This document shows positions 33,904 to 46,392 of a stretch of 64,000 nucleotides of DNA, piece after piece. Numbering within the stretch: the first letter of the stretch is position 1; every line of letters starts with the position of its first letter. Made by a program: the position numbers and the translations under genes. The notes beneath the pieces are model-generated. The model made no database searches. It was not told the DNA's origin and was given only the letters and a program-made list of their open reading frames with translations. Origin of the DNA: Ophiocordyceps camponoti-saundersi (nom. inval.) (taxonomy: Eukaryota; Ascomycota; Sordariomycetes; Hypocreales; Ophiocordycipitaceae); the NCBI GenBank assembly GCA_003339415.1, contig PDHQ01000047.1:107189-171188 (forward strand), written 5' to 3'.

Positions 33904-34336
33904 AGCGGGAGCAAATGTGCAGTTGCAGTGACGAGGCGTGGGCGAGATTAAAGGCCAGCCCGTGCCAACGGACCGACCCTAACCGTGTAGCTGCACATCG
34001 CGATGCTGGAGACGTGCTGCCTGACCGGGCTGGCTCCGAAGGCGGCCCCGGGGGTTCTTCGGGTACTCGCTGTGTACCTCTCCGCCTTGCGAATGGTTCT
34101 TGAGATACGGATACCGCAGAGGCACATCCGCTCTAAACACCCCCTTCGCTCTTAAGGCTCCACCCCTCGGCATCTCAGCTCGGCTCCGGCACGCTGCTGA
34201 CATAAGCACACGAGAGAGCTCAACTGCCACTCGACAGTCCCCGTCCTTCAACTTCGCTTCGTCCAGGCCGCCCATGGCTCCGTGTCATCTGTGCTGCACG
34301 GCCATGAGCATCCCTCCAACTTAGCCCTGCGCCGCC
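33904..34336. promoter_or_regulatory. Bidirectional promoter region, aminotransferase and RIC1
   Basis: 433 bases between two divergent start codons; no coding region seen. Specific sites were not recognised. Confidence 0.5.
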
Positions 34337-37300
34337 ATGTATTGGCCTATTGGGACGCCGCGCATCTACGCAACCAGCAGCAGCCCGTCGCTCGATTCAA
34401 CCCTCGTCGTCTCCCACGATGGCCTCCCAAGCCCTTACCTGCCGGACGATGCGCCGAGTACGGACGTCCTCGACGATTCCGATCCACTGCCACCCCTGAC
34501 GCCAATGACTCCCGCCGTTCAGCCGGTCGAACATGATGACAATCCGCTGAACGGCGCGCTTTCCGGCTGCGAAGCACATGGTGTACCGCTCAAAGACCCG
34601 GTCCTGGCACTTCGTGTCTCTCGCGCCGGCCATATTTTCGCCGTCATCACGGAAACATCCATCACTATTTGGCAGATAAAAGTCGGTTCCGTCTTCTCAT
34701 CTGCCGTCGCTCTACTGACGGCCTTAGCCGACCGTCATCCTCGCCGTCGTCGTGCGATCCGATGCATCATTGCAGTCATATGGGAAAAACGTCGACGTGC
34801 TTCTGCGTCCCGACTCTGCCATCCTCGTCGTTCGAACCGATCAAGGATACCTCATTACATACTCGATCGCTACCGATGGCGAATCCTCCGTATACAAGCC
34901 ATACTTTCCCAACTACCACAACGTTCAGCGGCGTAAACAGAAGCTCATTGGCAGTCAAGCAGGCCTACGGGCCGACCACTTTCTCTGGGGTGTTGGTGAG
35001 GGATCGGGCGTGCGTGACGTGAGTGTGCGCTTCCGCATGGTGATCAGGGTTGATGCCGGCATCGAGAGTGCCTTAGCTCTCGAGGACGAGATCGTGGTTT
35101 CCACCAGTAAGCCGGCCGCGGTACAGTGTATCCGCTGGACCCCCGACAGCAGTGGCAGCCAAACCAAGACAGAGATCGTCAGTCGAATGAGCTGGGTGGA
35201 AAAGCGGTCTACCGTCGTGGAGATGACTTTCGATCGCCCCATGAACTTGGCGGCGTGGATCACAAGTGACGGGCGCGCATACGCCGTTCAGCGGCGCCAG
35301 CATCGTGCCGACGACGCCGAGGCAAAGAACCTTTTCAGCGGTCACTGTTTTCATACACCGCAGGGTCCAGAGGGGCACGCTCTTAAGGCAGCCATCAACG
35401 CTCGTTTCTCTCTCATCGCTGTGGGTTGTTCAGACGGAACCGTGCACGTGTATTCTGTCAAGGACTACGCCGGTAACATTACGCACTCGCACACCCGCAG
35501 CTTGCCCGTATCGGCCGCCGCCGCCAAGGCATTTACGAGCCTTGGCTACTCGCCTGACGGGTATTGTCTATTTGCCGGCTATGAAAGGGGATGGGCCATG
35601 TGGAGCATGTTCGGAAAGCTGGGGAGCCATAGCTTCGGTGCTGAAGACATGGGCAACGGCGAGCAGTGGCTGTCCGGCGTGACGGGCGCGTCCTGGATCG
35701 GTGGAGGATCCGAGATTCTGCTTATCGGCCGCAGCCACGAGGCCGTCTGGAGTCTCGAGATGGCCAAGAGCGCCGTCACGGGCTGCTACAATGAGGCCAA
35801 TGTCTTTCGCAGCGTGTTGCAGACGCCCAGCGCCGTCATGATCTACCGAGGCTACGACCTCCCGGACCTGACCAGCATATCGGCAGAGCCTTTCCTCTGG
35901 CACACGGCCGCGCTGCCGCCGGCCTACCTCCTCAACCAGTGGCCAATTCGACAGACGGTCATATCTCCAGACGGTCGCTACGTCGCGGTGGCCGGCCGTC
36001 GCGGACTAGCCCATTACAGCGTCAATAGTGGGCGCTGGAAGACGTTCGCGGCCGAGGCCACGGAAAACGAGTTCCAGGTGCGGGGGGGCATGTGCTGGTA
36101 TCAGCACATCCTCGTCGCCGCCGTGGAGAGCCACGGTCAGTATCAAGTACGGCTATTTTCGCGCGAGACCGCTTTGGAGCCCCCGCAGGTGCTGTTTACA
36201 CAGCAGATGCCGGCGCCGGTGGTGCTCGTGGCTACGTCCGGCGAGGACTCCTTGTTAGTCTACACATACGAGAACCTGCTGTATCACTTTATCTTTACGC
36301 CTTGGGCCGAGGCGGTTCGTCTGGTTCAGGTTGGACAGATTGCGTTCCACGGCATTGTTCGCTCACCGGCGAGAGTCCGCGGCCTCAGCTGGATCCTACC
36401 CGAGAAGCAGCTGGTAGATGGCGATCCCTCGCATGACGTGGCCGTGGCTTCGGTCGTCTTCCTCGTCGACGGGAAGCTGGTGCTGCTGAGCCCGTCAGTC
36501 AACGAGGACGGTCAGCTCAAGTACGACATGCGGGTCGTCGCTCAAAACGTCGAGTATCACGCGAGCATGAGGGACCAGTCGCCGATGGGCGCCGACCGGT
36601 CGTCGGAAGAAGCGTCTCCGCTGCGTGACTCCATGTGGGTGTTTGATGGCGTCGATATCAAGGCATGGACCAATGTGCGGGAGTTGCTGGAGGCGGCGGC
36701 ATCCGGTGACTGCAGCAAGGATCTGCCTGCCCCGGTGGCCATTCCCGTCGACTTTTATCCCCTCTCCATCTTATTGAACAAGGGCATCGTTCTCGGAGTC
36801 GAGTCTGACCTCGTGCAGCGGCGTCATGTAATCTTTTCTTTTTTTCGTTTCACCATCCGGGTGGGTTACTTCATGTGCTTCAGCGAATCGATGTTGACTG
36901 ACCGGTACATAGACGCATCTCTTCCTTTCGGACGTGCTTCGATTCTACCTCCGCCGGAACAGGACGATGGAGGCCAGCGCCCTTGTAGAGCGGTATGGGA
37001 AACTGGAGTATGTCTCGCATGGACTGGAGATGCTACTCCATCGTGTATTGGACGAGGAGGCGGAGTCCTGCCCGCGGCCTGAGGACGCGGTGCTACCACG
37101 AGTCCTGTCGCTTCTTTCTTCATCCAAGGACTATCTCGACATTGTGCTGCGGTGCACGCGGAAGACGGAGGTTCGGCAGTGGAAGACGCTGTTCGCCTAC
37201 CTGCCGCCGGCGCAGGAGCTCTTCGAGGAATCGCTACAGCGAGGCTCGCTGAAGACGGCGGGCGGCTATCTCATCATCCTGCACACCCTGGAGGAGCTTG

Positions 37301-37566
37301 AATCGTCGACGGAGCAGCCTGCGCGGGTGCTGTCGCGGGCGATGCAGGAAGGGGACTGGGAGCTGTGCAAGGAGTTGGCGCGCTTCCTGGCGGCGACGGA
37401 CGAGACCGGCGCGACACTGCGGGAGACGATGAGACTTGTAGACGCGGCGGTTCCATGTCGAGAGGCTGACGAGGATTTTAGCAGTCGCTTGACGATTCCC
37501 TTGTCCAAGGCTAACGGACGGGCGAGGGACGACGCGCGGTCGACGAGCGAGGCTTCGAGCATGTGA
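34337..37566 (+). CDS. RIC1: RIC1 homologue, Ypt6/Rab6 GEF subunit
   Basis: Ric1 with Rgp1 activates the Golgi GTPase Ypt6 (Rab6) for endosome-to-Golgi transport. Exons 34337-34681, 34728-36827 and 36913-37566 give 1,032 aa. The N-terminal half is WD40-like (MYWPIGTPRIYA; VSRAGHIFAVITETSITIWQ; INARFSLIAVGCSDGTVHVYS; ISPDGRYVAVAGRRGLAHYS). The C-terminal part is the helical RIC1 domain: FLSDVLRFYLRRN, HGLEMLLHRVLDEE, LSSSKDYLDIVLRCTRKTE and AGGYLIILHTLEELE. The first intron is short (46 nt) with an unusual GTCGGT donor but a good CTGAC branch and TTAG acceptor. Confidence 0.93.
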
Positions 37567-38182
37567 GTCGAGTACTTATGCGGGGATAGTGTATATAGTG
37601 AGATTTCTGCATAATTACATAGTCTCATGAGATAACTACCTTAGCTACCATATATGTAGGGTTCTAAAGCGATTGATGTCCAACTTCCAACGGTGTTCCG
37701 ACTTCCAACACTGTAGTGAGGTTGAGGTTGAGATTGAGGTTATTATCGCGGCATTGCTGAGTAATAGCCCGTCCCGATCACGTTATCGTCGGCGGAAATC
37801 AGCGCATCTTAGGCAAAGTACTTGCTACACAGCCTCCCTCTCCATTGCCTGCGCCGCGACGCTGCTTAGCGCCCGGGATGGTACCGGGTAGGTAGACGCA
37901 TCGCCAAGTCCAAGAGGTATCAGGTACGAGCGACGGATAGATGCCTCTGCTTTCACGGTGAAAATCGTCTCTCCCCGAAAGAACTCCATCTTTTCGACCA
38001 CCGCCGCCGCCGCCGCCGCCATCCCCCTTCGCCGCCTGCTGCCACGTCGCTATCGTCGACCTCTTCCGTCTCTGCTACTGGTCATGGTCGGTCTCTGCCG
38101 AGCCCCATAGCCGGTCTCACCGCCCTCCTCGTCTCCTTCTCCCTTCCCTTTCCTCGGTTCTCTAACCCCCCCAAGCCGAGCC
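37567..38182. other. Intergenic, RIC1 to CK2 beta
   Basis: No gene seen. A GGTTGAGGTTGAGATTGAGG repeat sits near 37720-37740, a CGCCGC trinucleotide run at about 37999-38021, and a pyrimidine-rich stretch follows before the CK2 beta start. Confidence 0.6.
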
Positions 38183-39055
38183 ATGGACGACTACGTGAGC
38201 GAGTCTGATAGCGATTATACAAGTTATTGGCGAGACTGGGTATAGTCTCCTTCTACGGTGGCTACGTATCGCGTAGAGCGCTTTCCTGACCTTATCAACG
38301 CAGTTCATATCTTCGAGGGGGAACGAGTATTTCTGCGAAATCGACGAGGATTATCTGACGGATCGCTTCAACTTGACTGGTCTACAGACGGAGGTTTCGT
38401 ACTACCAGTATGCCTTGGACCTCATCACCGATGTATTTGACCTCGACTGCGACGATGAGATGCGAGAGACTATCGAGAAGGCGGCTAGACATCTGTACGG
38501 CCTCGTCCACGCTCGCTACATCGTCACGACACGCGGTCTGACCAAGATGGTTCGCCTTCCTTGATTTCAAGCCTTCTGTTCCCAGTGTCCCTGGCACTGA
38601 CCCTGTTGAAACAGCTGGACAAGTACAAGAAAGCAGAGTTCGGCAAATGCCCGCGCGTTAACTGCCACTCGCACCCCCTTCTCCCCACCGGCACGACGGA
38701 CAACCCCAACTGCAAGCCGGTGAAGCTCTATTGCGCCCGATGCGAAGACCTCTATAACCCCAAATCCTCGCGCCACGCCGCCATCGACGGCGCCTACTTC
38801 GGAACCTCGTTTCACAACATCCTCTTCCAGGTCTATCCGGCCCTCGTCCCTTCCAAGGTCGTCGACCGCTACGTCCCCCGCGTCTACGGTTTCAAGGTTC
38901 ATGCTTCGGCTGCCCTTATTCGCTGGCAGAACAAGCAGCGCGACAGTATGCGTATCAGGCTGCGCAGGCTGGAAATCGACTCTGGCTTCAAAGAAGAGAT
39001 GCCCATCGAGGACGACGAGGTCGAAGATGCCGAGGTCGACGTCGCTTTCGACTGA
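38183..39055 (+). CDS. CKB1: Casein kinase II regulatory (beta) subunit
   Basis: Dimeric regulatory subunit that assembles the CK2 tetramer. Exons 38183-38239, 38304-38549 and 38615-39055 give 247 aa. Family hallmarks in order: an acidic N-terminus (MDDYVSESDSDYTSYWRDW), the block FISSRGNEYFCEIDEDYL, the acidic loop DVFDLDCDDEM, HARYIVTTRGL, and the zinc-binding cysteines in GKCPRVNCHSHPLLPTG and KLYCARCEDLY. The alpha-docking region near GTSFHNILFQVYP and YGFKVH is intact. The acidic tail EDDEVEDAEVDVAFD ends the protein. The second intron has a non-consensus GTTCGC donor. Confidence 0.95.
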
Positions 39056-39992
39056 TGCTGCCCGTTCTTGTCCGTTCCGCTTTGCCAACGCCCCTCTACC
39101 CCCGCGTATATGCCATTTCTCTGTCCACGTCTCTGTGCCTTATCTCTGTCCCCCATATCAGCTCCTCTGTTCATCATTTTTCTTTTCCATCGAGGTGGTT
39201 CAAAGGCCAAGGGTCGGTATAGGTAGAGAAAAGATCTTCATCACGTCCCGGCAGCCTTGTCTCGTCTCCGGCTCTGGCTCTTCCCTCTAAAACAACCGGT
39301 ATCTGGGCAGTGAAATCGACAGTCTTGACTGCAGATGGAGGCGTTTTAAGCATATTTCACCTCTCTTTGAAATTTCCTTGGTCCCCTTGCATAGGCATAA
39401 ATCGACGCAGCGATAGCAGCGAGGAGTCAACGGACTCGGAAGCCACGGCAAGGATCATGGTTTAACGGTGGTTGCAATACCGTCCGCTTCGTGTATACAC
39501 TCCGTTCCCGCACTGAAATCAACGACCTCACTGTATGCAAGCGTTCTCATTGGGCGCGCAAGTACTCTTGGGTGACATCGTTCCCTTATTGACGCCAACC
39601 CCTTATCAAGGAGTGCATGCCATTGGTATGGCTTGAATGTTTTTCTTCTCACATGTTGGCATCTCTAGCAAATATCCACCCAGCATCCAAGCTTGAAGCC
39701 CTGAACGCTCGTGTTACCCAAAAGCCCAAACATGTACTGATCTAGCGAGGAGATTTCCCAAGACGGCCCATTCCCCCCCCCAAACAGTCGCTTGGATAGC
39801 AGATGCTCAAGGCCTTTGGAGGCTATGGCTCGTTAAATCGTCAGAAAGAATCCCCCTTGGGAAAGAAAAAGATACAACAGTAGCACAGTGAAGTGCTGTG
39901 TCTCAGTGGCTTGCAAGAGTCGTCTGTATATACCTTAATTATACCACTTGAAGAAGAGGAAATGAAAGGGGTGACGACTGCGTTCGTGGTTT
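39056..39992. other. Convergent intergenic, CK2 beta and lipid phosphatase 3' ends
   Basis: No gene seen. Contains 3' UTRs of two converging genes and a short C-run near 39773-39781. Confidence 0.55.
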
Positions 39993-41443
39993 TCACTGAT
40001 AGCCTCGGATGGCGGACGGATGCGCTGGCCCGCCCATCATCGGTTGCTGACCCGTTGCATGATGATGGCGTTCCATCCGATCGAGTTCGACGTCCTGGAA
40101 CGAGCCGTTGTGCGTAGGGCCAGTCGCGTAGTGAGCCGGTCGGTAGTTGACGCTGCCCGAGGCCGGCGCATTCGGCAACTGAGTAGGCTGCATATCAACA
40201 TCGCCCGACTCGCCGAGGTCGGCGCGGTCGACGCGAGCATCGAAGTCAGAGCGGTCACCGACATAACCAAGACGTCCGACGCCGGCCCAGAAGGCGCGGT
40301 CGCCACTGCGGGAGCCCCAAGCCCAACCGGCTCCGGCCTGGATGGGCATGTGATAATAGCGGAAGCTGTAGACGGCCGTGATGATACCGATGAGGAAGCC
40401 GAAGAGAATATCGAAACCATGATGTCGAAAGTCGAACCAGCGGGACGACGCTATGAAGATGGCGACGCAGAACGGTACGAGAGTGATGACGAGAAGGTAG
40501 ATCGGGGGGGCAGCCGCCTGTCGACGCATAGACTGGATCTTGATGTTGTGCTGTGCACTGCGATGTGCGACGTTGGCAGGCTTGCCCGAAGACGAATAGC
40601 CATAGGAGTCGTCGGCGCCATAGCTGGCTGCTTCGTCGTGGGCACGCGAAGGGAAGGCGACGAGCGACGAGGCTTCGTTGCGCTTGTTGGGGTTGGGTAC
40701 GACGAACGGAATCGTGACGGCGAACTTGCTGGCGAGGTAGAGCGACAGGTAGATGAGCCCCGCGGCGGCGGTAGCGGAATGGCCGCTGGGATAGCTGCGA
40801 AAGCCATCGTCGAGCTTGTACTTGTCCTTCTGCTGGCATATGTTGCCGGAGTAGAGAAGACCGCCGGCAGCCTCGCCAGCAAAGCCGCCTACGCGATACA
40901 TGTCGCGGCGGGCAAGATCGGGCTCGCAGCGCGACAGCAGATCGGGGCGCGGCTTGCCACACATATTCTTAATGCCGCTGACGAAGAAGAAGGCGGAGCC
41001 AACTGACAACAAAAGGCCGAGCCAGCCAACATGGATCTCCCAGAGTTTACGCTTCCATATCAGCGCTTGAGGTGTCTTCTTGGGCACCGTTGCGCCGGGC
41101 ACGAGCAGGACGGAGACGATGAGGATGATGACGGCGGGCACGAGACCGCAGAGAACGACGAGAAGCCATGTCGGCACAGCCTGATCTTCAGTGTAGGGAA
41201 ACCTGGAGCTAGCGTATTAGCCATGTGATGCGCCGCTTTGGGTCGCATCGACACTGACGATATGTTTGGATCGTCGAGAGCAAAGGGTCGCTTCAGAGGC
41301 TCGATGCGACCGAGGAAGCCAGCAATGACAACGACGATGATGAGGACTATCCAATCGAAGGCATACGAGACAGCAAGGCGTAGCGAGGGATGATGGCTCA
41401 TCGAGGATGACCCGGACTGGGCCATTTTCTGGTATGTGGACAT
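39993..41443 (-). CDS. PAP2-family lipid phosphate / diacylglycerol pyrophosphate phosphatase
   Basis: Multi-pass membrane phosphatase that hydrolyses phosphatidate, lysophosphatidate or diacylglycerol pyrophosphate. Exons 41443-41259 and 41202-39993 give 464 aa. The three-part PAP2 catalytic signature is complete: KNMCGKPRPDLLSRC, YPSGHSATAAAG and SRWFDFRHHGFD. Hydrophobic segments include DWIVLIIVVVIAGFLG, WLLVVLCGLVPAVIILIVSV, the stretch before KNMCGKP, and IYLLVITLVPFCVAIFIAS. A hydrophilic insert of about 60 residues lies between motifs 2 and 3, and the C-terminal tail is disordered and His/Pro/Gly-rich. The 56-nt intron has a GTCAGT donor and GGCTAAT branch; the phase closes as ..NIS-FPYTED.. 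as in relatives. Confidence 0.92.
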
Positions 41444-42539
41444 GTGCCGGCCACAGAATGGAGAGGGAGAGAGGAGACGGAGAGGGGGGAAAAGACAGGA
41501 GAAGTAAGAAATAATAAGAGTGAAATATGACGATTAATTGGTCTAAGACCAGGTTGGATTCGCGCGGCGTGGACGGAAGCGCGGGAGAGCGAGGGTGACC
41601 AAATAGCCAACGTGCCAATGGAAGAGGTGGCCGGCTAACACATGAGCTAGTTGTCGATGATTTTGTCCCTAGAGGGTGAGCCTGGGAGGGACATGAGAGC
41701 TAGGGTGTGGCTAGGTAGGTAGGTAGGAGTCGACTCAAGACGTTGGTCCGAGGCGAGGCGAAGCGAAGCAGGCAAGGCGTGGCGAGGCAAGCGACTCGAG
41801 GGATGTGAGAAAAGGGGGGGGGGTGGCTAGAAGGAGGGCCTGATCACCTTTTTCTCTCCCCTTCTGCTGCAGCTACCTGTATGTTCGGAGTATGTGTTAA
41901 TTGAAAAGAAAGAAGCAGAACGAATGGTATCATTGTCGGCCGCTCGCCGGCGCTTGGGGGCTGCGTTCCTTACTAGGTAGGCGGAGTCAAAGCTCGAGGC
42001 CATCTGAGGCGCTGGCTAGACCAGGGGGGGTGGGACGGGGGGGGTGAGAGGAGGCATTGCTGCTGAAGCTGGCCCAATTAGGGGAGGAGACGGCGCAAGG
42101 GGGGAACAGGGGTACGGGTGCGTGGGGCGTTTCGAATCCGTGGCGCTGCGGCTGCTGCTGGTAAGAAGCATTTTGGTGATCATTGGAACGTCGGAGGCCC
42201 TAAGGAGGGTGTGTTGATGATGATCTGCCGCTGAAAGGCGAAGAGAAATTGTGTTGATGTTTGGTTTCCCACTGTCCCGGACGAATACCGTGCTTGTGTG
42301 TTATGCTCGACACTGTATCTTTACTTGGCACATGGTCAAGAGCAGGTGCATCTCAGCACACCTCAGCAGGGGCAAGGAGGCTTAGAGGAGCAGACGCACA
42401 GTGTAAGAGATGTTTCTCGTACGCAGCAACAAGCTTACTTGCATGCTACAGGTTTTCTTGTAGGCACATGCCGATTTTGTTGTACATACGGATACATACA
42501 TACATACATATATGCAACTCTGCTGCTGCAGGTGACACA

Positions 42540-42624
<85 letters not shown>

Positions 42625-43520
42625 TGTGTGTGTTAGAGAAAGACGTACAATGTATGTATGTATGTATGTATGTACGTACGTACAGACTCACATGGTGACG
42701 ATGGCGGAGTAAGAGTAAATGTATCCGTAGGAGGTATTATCTAGGTAGGTTAGTAATATATATGTATATATATACATATGTACATAGTAGGTATGTATGC
42801 GCATGCAATGAGTGTTTAAAGGTCTTAAAGATATCTAAGGAGCAAAAGAAGAAAGGAGGAGAAACAGCCGACGCGCAGCTTCGTCACCGCCCGCACTGCC
42901 CCCTTCTCGGAATCCTCCGCTTACGGCTCTGCGGCGCAGTATCCGTAAGTAAGACGAGGGAAAAAAGGAAGAACAGTATCATGATTCTTCCGTACCTAAA
43001 AAGCTACGAATTGTATGTATGTCCGTGCTATTGCTAATATAAGAAACGGAAAGGAGAAGAGGTAAGACGAGACGGAAAGGAAAAGAAGAAGAAGAGGCAT
43101 CGTTGGATAGGTACTGCTAGAAACAGCACTTCGGATGGACAACCACCTACCGTACATACTCCGTCAACATCGATGCTACGGATTGCAGACGGAACCAACT
43201 TTACACCAGGTAGGTGGAAGTTGCCCCTTTTGCTGCTGATATTACCAGGGCATCCGTGAGAAATACGGATGCACACCTTGCGGATACAGGCTGAGCCACA
43301 GCCCTACCGCCCACACACCTACATACCTACTATCTAGCAGGTATCCTAGGCCACCCCTGCAAAGGTAAGCATTCAGGCCGCCATGCTGATGTGGACGTAA
43401 TACAGGATGCACCTATTCCAAGTGCACGAGATGCTAGGAATACAATCAGATTGTCCGTAGTTCTTTGTCCATACTGGGACCGAAGCCACTAGCCCTTGGC
43501 CTATGTTCACTCGTCTTGCG
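41444..43520. other. Microsatellite-rich intergenic region
   Basis: About 2 kb without a supported gene. It includes GAGGCGA-type short repeats near 41750, G-runs near 41815 and 42025, a 79-bp GA microsatellite, then GT, TATG and TACG repeats. TACGGATA/TATCCGTA octamers occur near 42488, 42721 and 42943. The frame at 42261-42698 merely translates the GA repeat. Confidence 0.6.
42544..42622. repeat. (GA)n microsatellite
   Basis: 79 bases of uninterrupted GA followed by a GT run to about 42633, then GTAT/GTAC repeats at 42652-42682. Confidence 0.97.
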
Positions 43521-44879
43521 TCACGATGACTTCTTCCTCTCCTTTTGTTCCCGCTTTTCTTTCAAGCGCAGTCGCGGCTTCACAACCCATCTGTTCGGAT
43601 GCTTACGTGTCTTCCAGCCACTCTTGGTCTAGACGGGACGTCAGTAGGCCATGAATATACCCAGGTAAACATTCGCTCCGGACTTACAGGCTTGCCCCAT
43701 GGGGTGACAGGGTGACGATTTGACTTTGATTTGCCACGACCACCACCGTGAGGATGATCGACTGGTGGTGAATAGCCATTAGCGACTGATACGTAAAGTC
43801 AACTTGAACTCTGCTTTACCTTTGTTCATGGCCACACCGCGGACCGAGGGTCGCTTGTTAAGGTGGCGGGCTCGTCCAGCCTTGCCCAGCGAACGATGTC
43901 GGAAGAGAGGGTTGCTTGCCACGCCAATCGTGGCGCACGCATCCTTGCTGACGCGACGAATCTCGCCGCTCTGTAGTTGGACATCCACGTACTTGCCTGT
44001 CATGACCCTCACGCCGTCCTCCCTCGTCTCCTCATACTTGCTAATCACGGTAGCCGAGGTGCCGGCGCTTCGGCAGAAGATTGCGCCGCGGTGGGCTTCA
44101 AAGCCGACGCAGAAGACGACGGTGCCGACGGGAATCATGTGCAGCGGCAGACAGTTGCCGGGAAAGGCCGTCTTGGACGCCAGGACTCCAGGGTCGATGA
44201 CGCCGCCCATGCTGTCCAGGAGCTCCTGAGGAATGCCGGCTCGATAGCTGTGAATGATATCGCCCGCCCGGAGGCCCTCGGATGCGATTATGTATGATTT
44301 TCTTCTCTCCTCGCCCATTGGCGAGACGAGGGCAATGTGGGCACTACGTCCTGGGTCGTACTCAATCCGCTCGACTAGATGAGGTCCTGGCCTCTTCCGT
44401 TCAAAGTCGATGATCCGTATCCTCCGCTTAGCGCCGCCTCCGCGATGCCTGACGGTGATGCGGCCGTGCACATTACGCCCGCCTTTCGATTGACCCTTTT
44501 TCGGAAAGGTGAGAGGGAGCCATGGCCGTCCCTTCCAGAGGTGGTCGTTGATAGGACGCCGAAGGTGGCGAGTCCCGGGTGTGCGAGGTTTGTAGGTTCG
44601 CAACAGCTCATGCAGTGGTTTCACCCTACCAGGCTTCTCCTTCTTATTCGAGCCTTCCTCGTCCTCGGCGGCTTCTTCGAGCTCAGCCGCAGCCGCGGCC
44701 TCGGCCTCGGCCTTTGCTTTTGCCTTTGCTTCGACGTCGTTATCGCGTGATGACGGCTTCTTTGCGCCCCGACCGAATTGGTCTCGGTGCGAGCTGTAAC
44801 TGCGAGGGGCGGGCCTGCTCGAAGTGGTAGCCGAGAGGCCGCTGCGGGTCGCAGACAGCATCAGCCTGGGCCGGAGCAT
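43521..44879 (-). CDS. RML2: Mitochondrial large-subunit ribosomal protein uL2m
   Basis: Mitoribosomal uL2, which contacts the peptidyl-transferase centre. Exons 44879-43820, 43761-43688 and 43628-43521 give 413 aa. The N-terminus ([30 protein letters not shown]) is a mitochondrial presequence, followed by a Lys/Ala/Glu-rich fungal extension. The uL2 core is clear: [45 protein letters not shown] and [21 protein letters not shown]. The family-defining [15 protein letters not shown] is formed across the first splice junction. Introns are 58-59 nt with GTAAAG and GTAAGT donors. A TATAAG lies about 20 bases, and a CACGTG 234 bases, upstream. Confidence 0.95.
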
Positions 44880-46392
44880 AATGAGGGGTGTTGAGCCTCT
44901 TATAGGGGTGGCATTGGTCGATTCACACCAAGGGCATGCATGGTCATAGTCGAAGCGATGCTGTCCGACTTACGAAATTTTGCGTCACGCCCACACCGAG
45001 GTGGTTAGAGGTGTGCGATTATGTACATATATCTGTTTCGCTTACGTCATTGTAAAAATGTGTGTGCTAGAGCAAGCCTCGCCTACAAGTATCAGCCACA
45101 CACACACAGAAGCACGTGACATGCTACAAGCGTCTCAGCCTCGCCGCGCTCGTTCCCGTCGGCGCGCGACACTTGCCTTGGCGCGTGCGGGGAGTCGGCG
45201 ACCGCGACTGCTGTTGTGACCAATCACAAGCTCGTTGCCCTGCGGTTGCCACTGTTTACTCTTTCGTGCTGCACGCGAAAAGAAAAGCACACAGCAAGAA
45301 AACAACCTCTTTTTGTTCTCCTTCAAATACGGATACTTACCTACAGACATACATACATCCATGTATGCACGTACATACCTCCTTCACCTACCGACCTACC
45401 TACTTTCTGGCCTACCTTTCACCTTTGCATGCCCGTAGTATATTCGCTTGTTCTGACATTGCAGCTAACGTGAGCCTCAAACACAACGGTGGGAGAAGCC
45501 ACAGCATCTGATCTGCTCAGAACCATTGTCTTCGGAAGAAACGAAGCTGCACGCACATCAAAGCCAGCGCGGGCTCATTCCGTTGATTTGAAACCTACAA
45601 GAATAGCCAGCCAACGTCCAAAGAAGAAGCTTAAGCCTGCGTGCCTCTCACAGTCAACAAAGCGAAACAGCCTCACAAACCCCAGTCGGCAACCGCCCGG
45701 CGACCGGCATCGAAGCAATCCACACAGTCGTTGCTCTGTCCCTCTTCTTTTCTTCGCTACCCACCTGGCAAGAGACGGGGCGTGTAACCCGCCTCTCTTG
45801 ACCCAGCAACCGCGACTTGCGAGAGAGAGAGAGAGAGAGAACAAAAAAAAAGAGAGAGATATTTAGGTACGTACCCATCTGACCGCGAGGATACCCCCCC
45901 TTCCCCCCCCCCCACACACACACACTCTCTCTCTGCCACTGCAGCACACACAACCTTCTTTCTTCTCCTCTCTGCTCTCTCTCGCTCTTCCTTCCCTACC
46001 TACCTATCAGTCAGCAGCGCCCACAAACAACCTCTGCCCTCACGTTTGTTCATAACACTCCTCGCGTCCAGTCAACCATCTCGCGCGTCGCGATGCTCTG
46101 ATCCCCTCGGAGACTCTCGTACATCTTTCAAACAACACTTTTAGACAGCTCTTCGCGTGGCCACCGTTTGTTTCGTCACAACATTCCCACCCCATCGCGC
46201 TGTTGCGTCGGACAGGCCAGTCTGTCTCTGATCCAGAGGTAGGGAAGCTGGATTCCTTTCTTCTCGCTCTAATGTCTCAGCACTTGCCCCAGCTGTCTCC
46301 TTGCCCTTGTTCTTTTAAAACTCTCGCTCGTCCGTTTCTTTTCGACGCGTCGCTTGCTGACCTGCCTCGAGTCGCCCTCGTCAGACGCCAAA
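44880..46392. other. Divergent intergenic, uL2m and cyclin promoters
   Basis: No supported gene. It has CACGTG at 45113-45118 (uL2m side), a TACGGATA near 45330, CATACATAC repeats, a GA patch near 45821-45840, a C-run near 45893-45913, and a long CT-rich leader-like stretch from about 45950 to 46390 before the cyclin start. Confidence 0.6.

Noticed and set aside
42544..42682. CRISPR-like or regulatory repeat array
   Set aside because: The repeats are simple GA, GT and TATG microsatellites with no spacers.
42261..42698. Frame with an Arg-Glu repeat
   Set aside because: Direct translation of the GA microsatellite; nothing on either side is gene-like.
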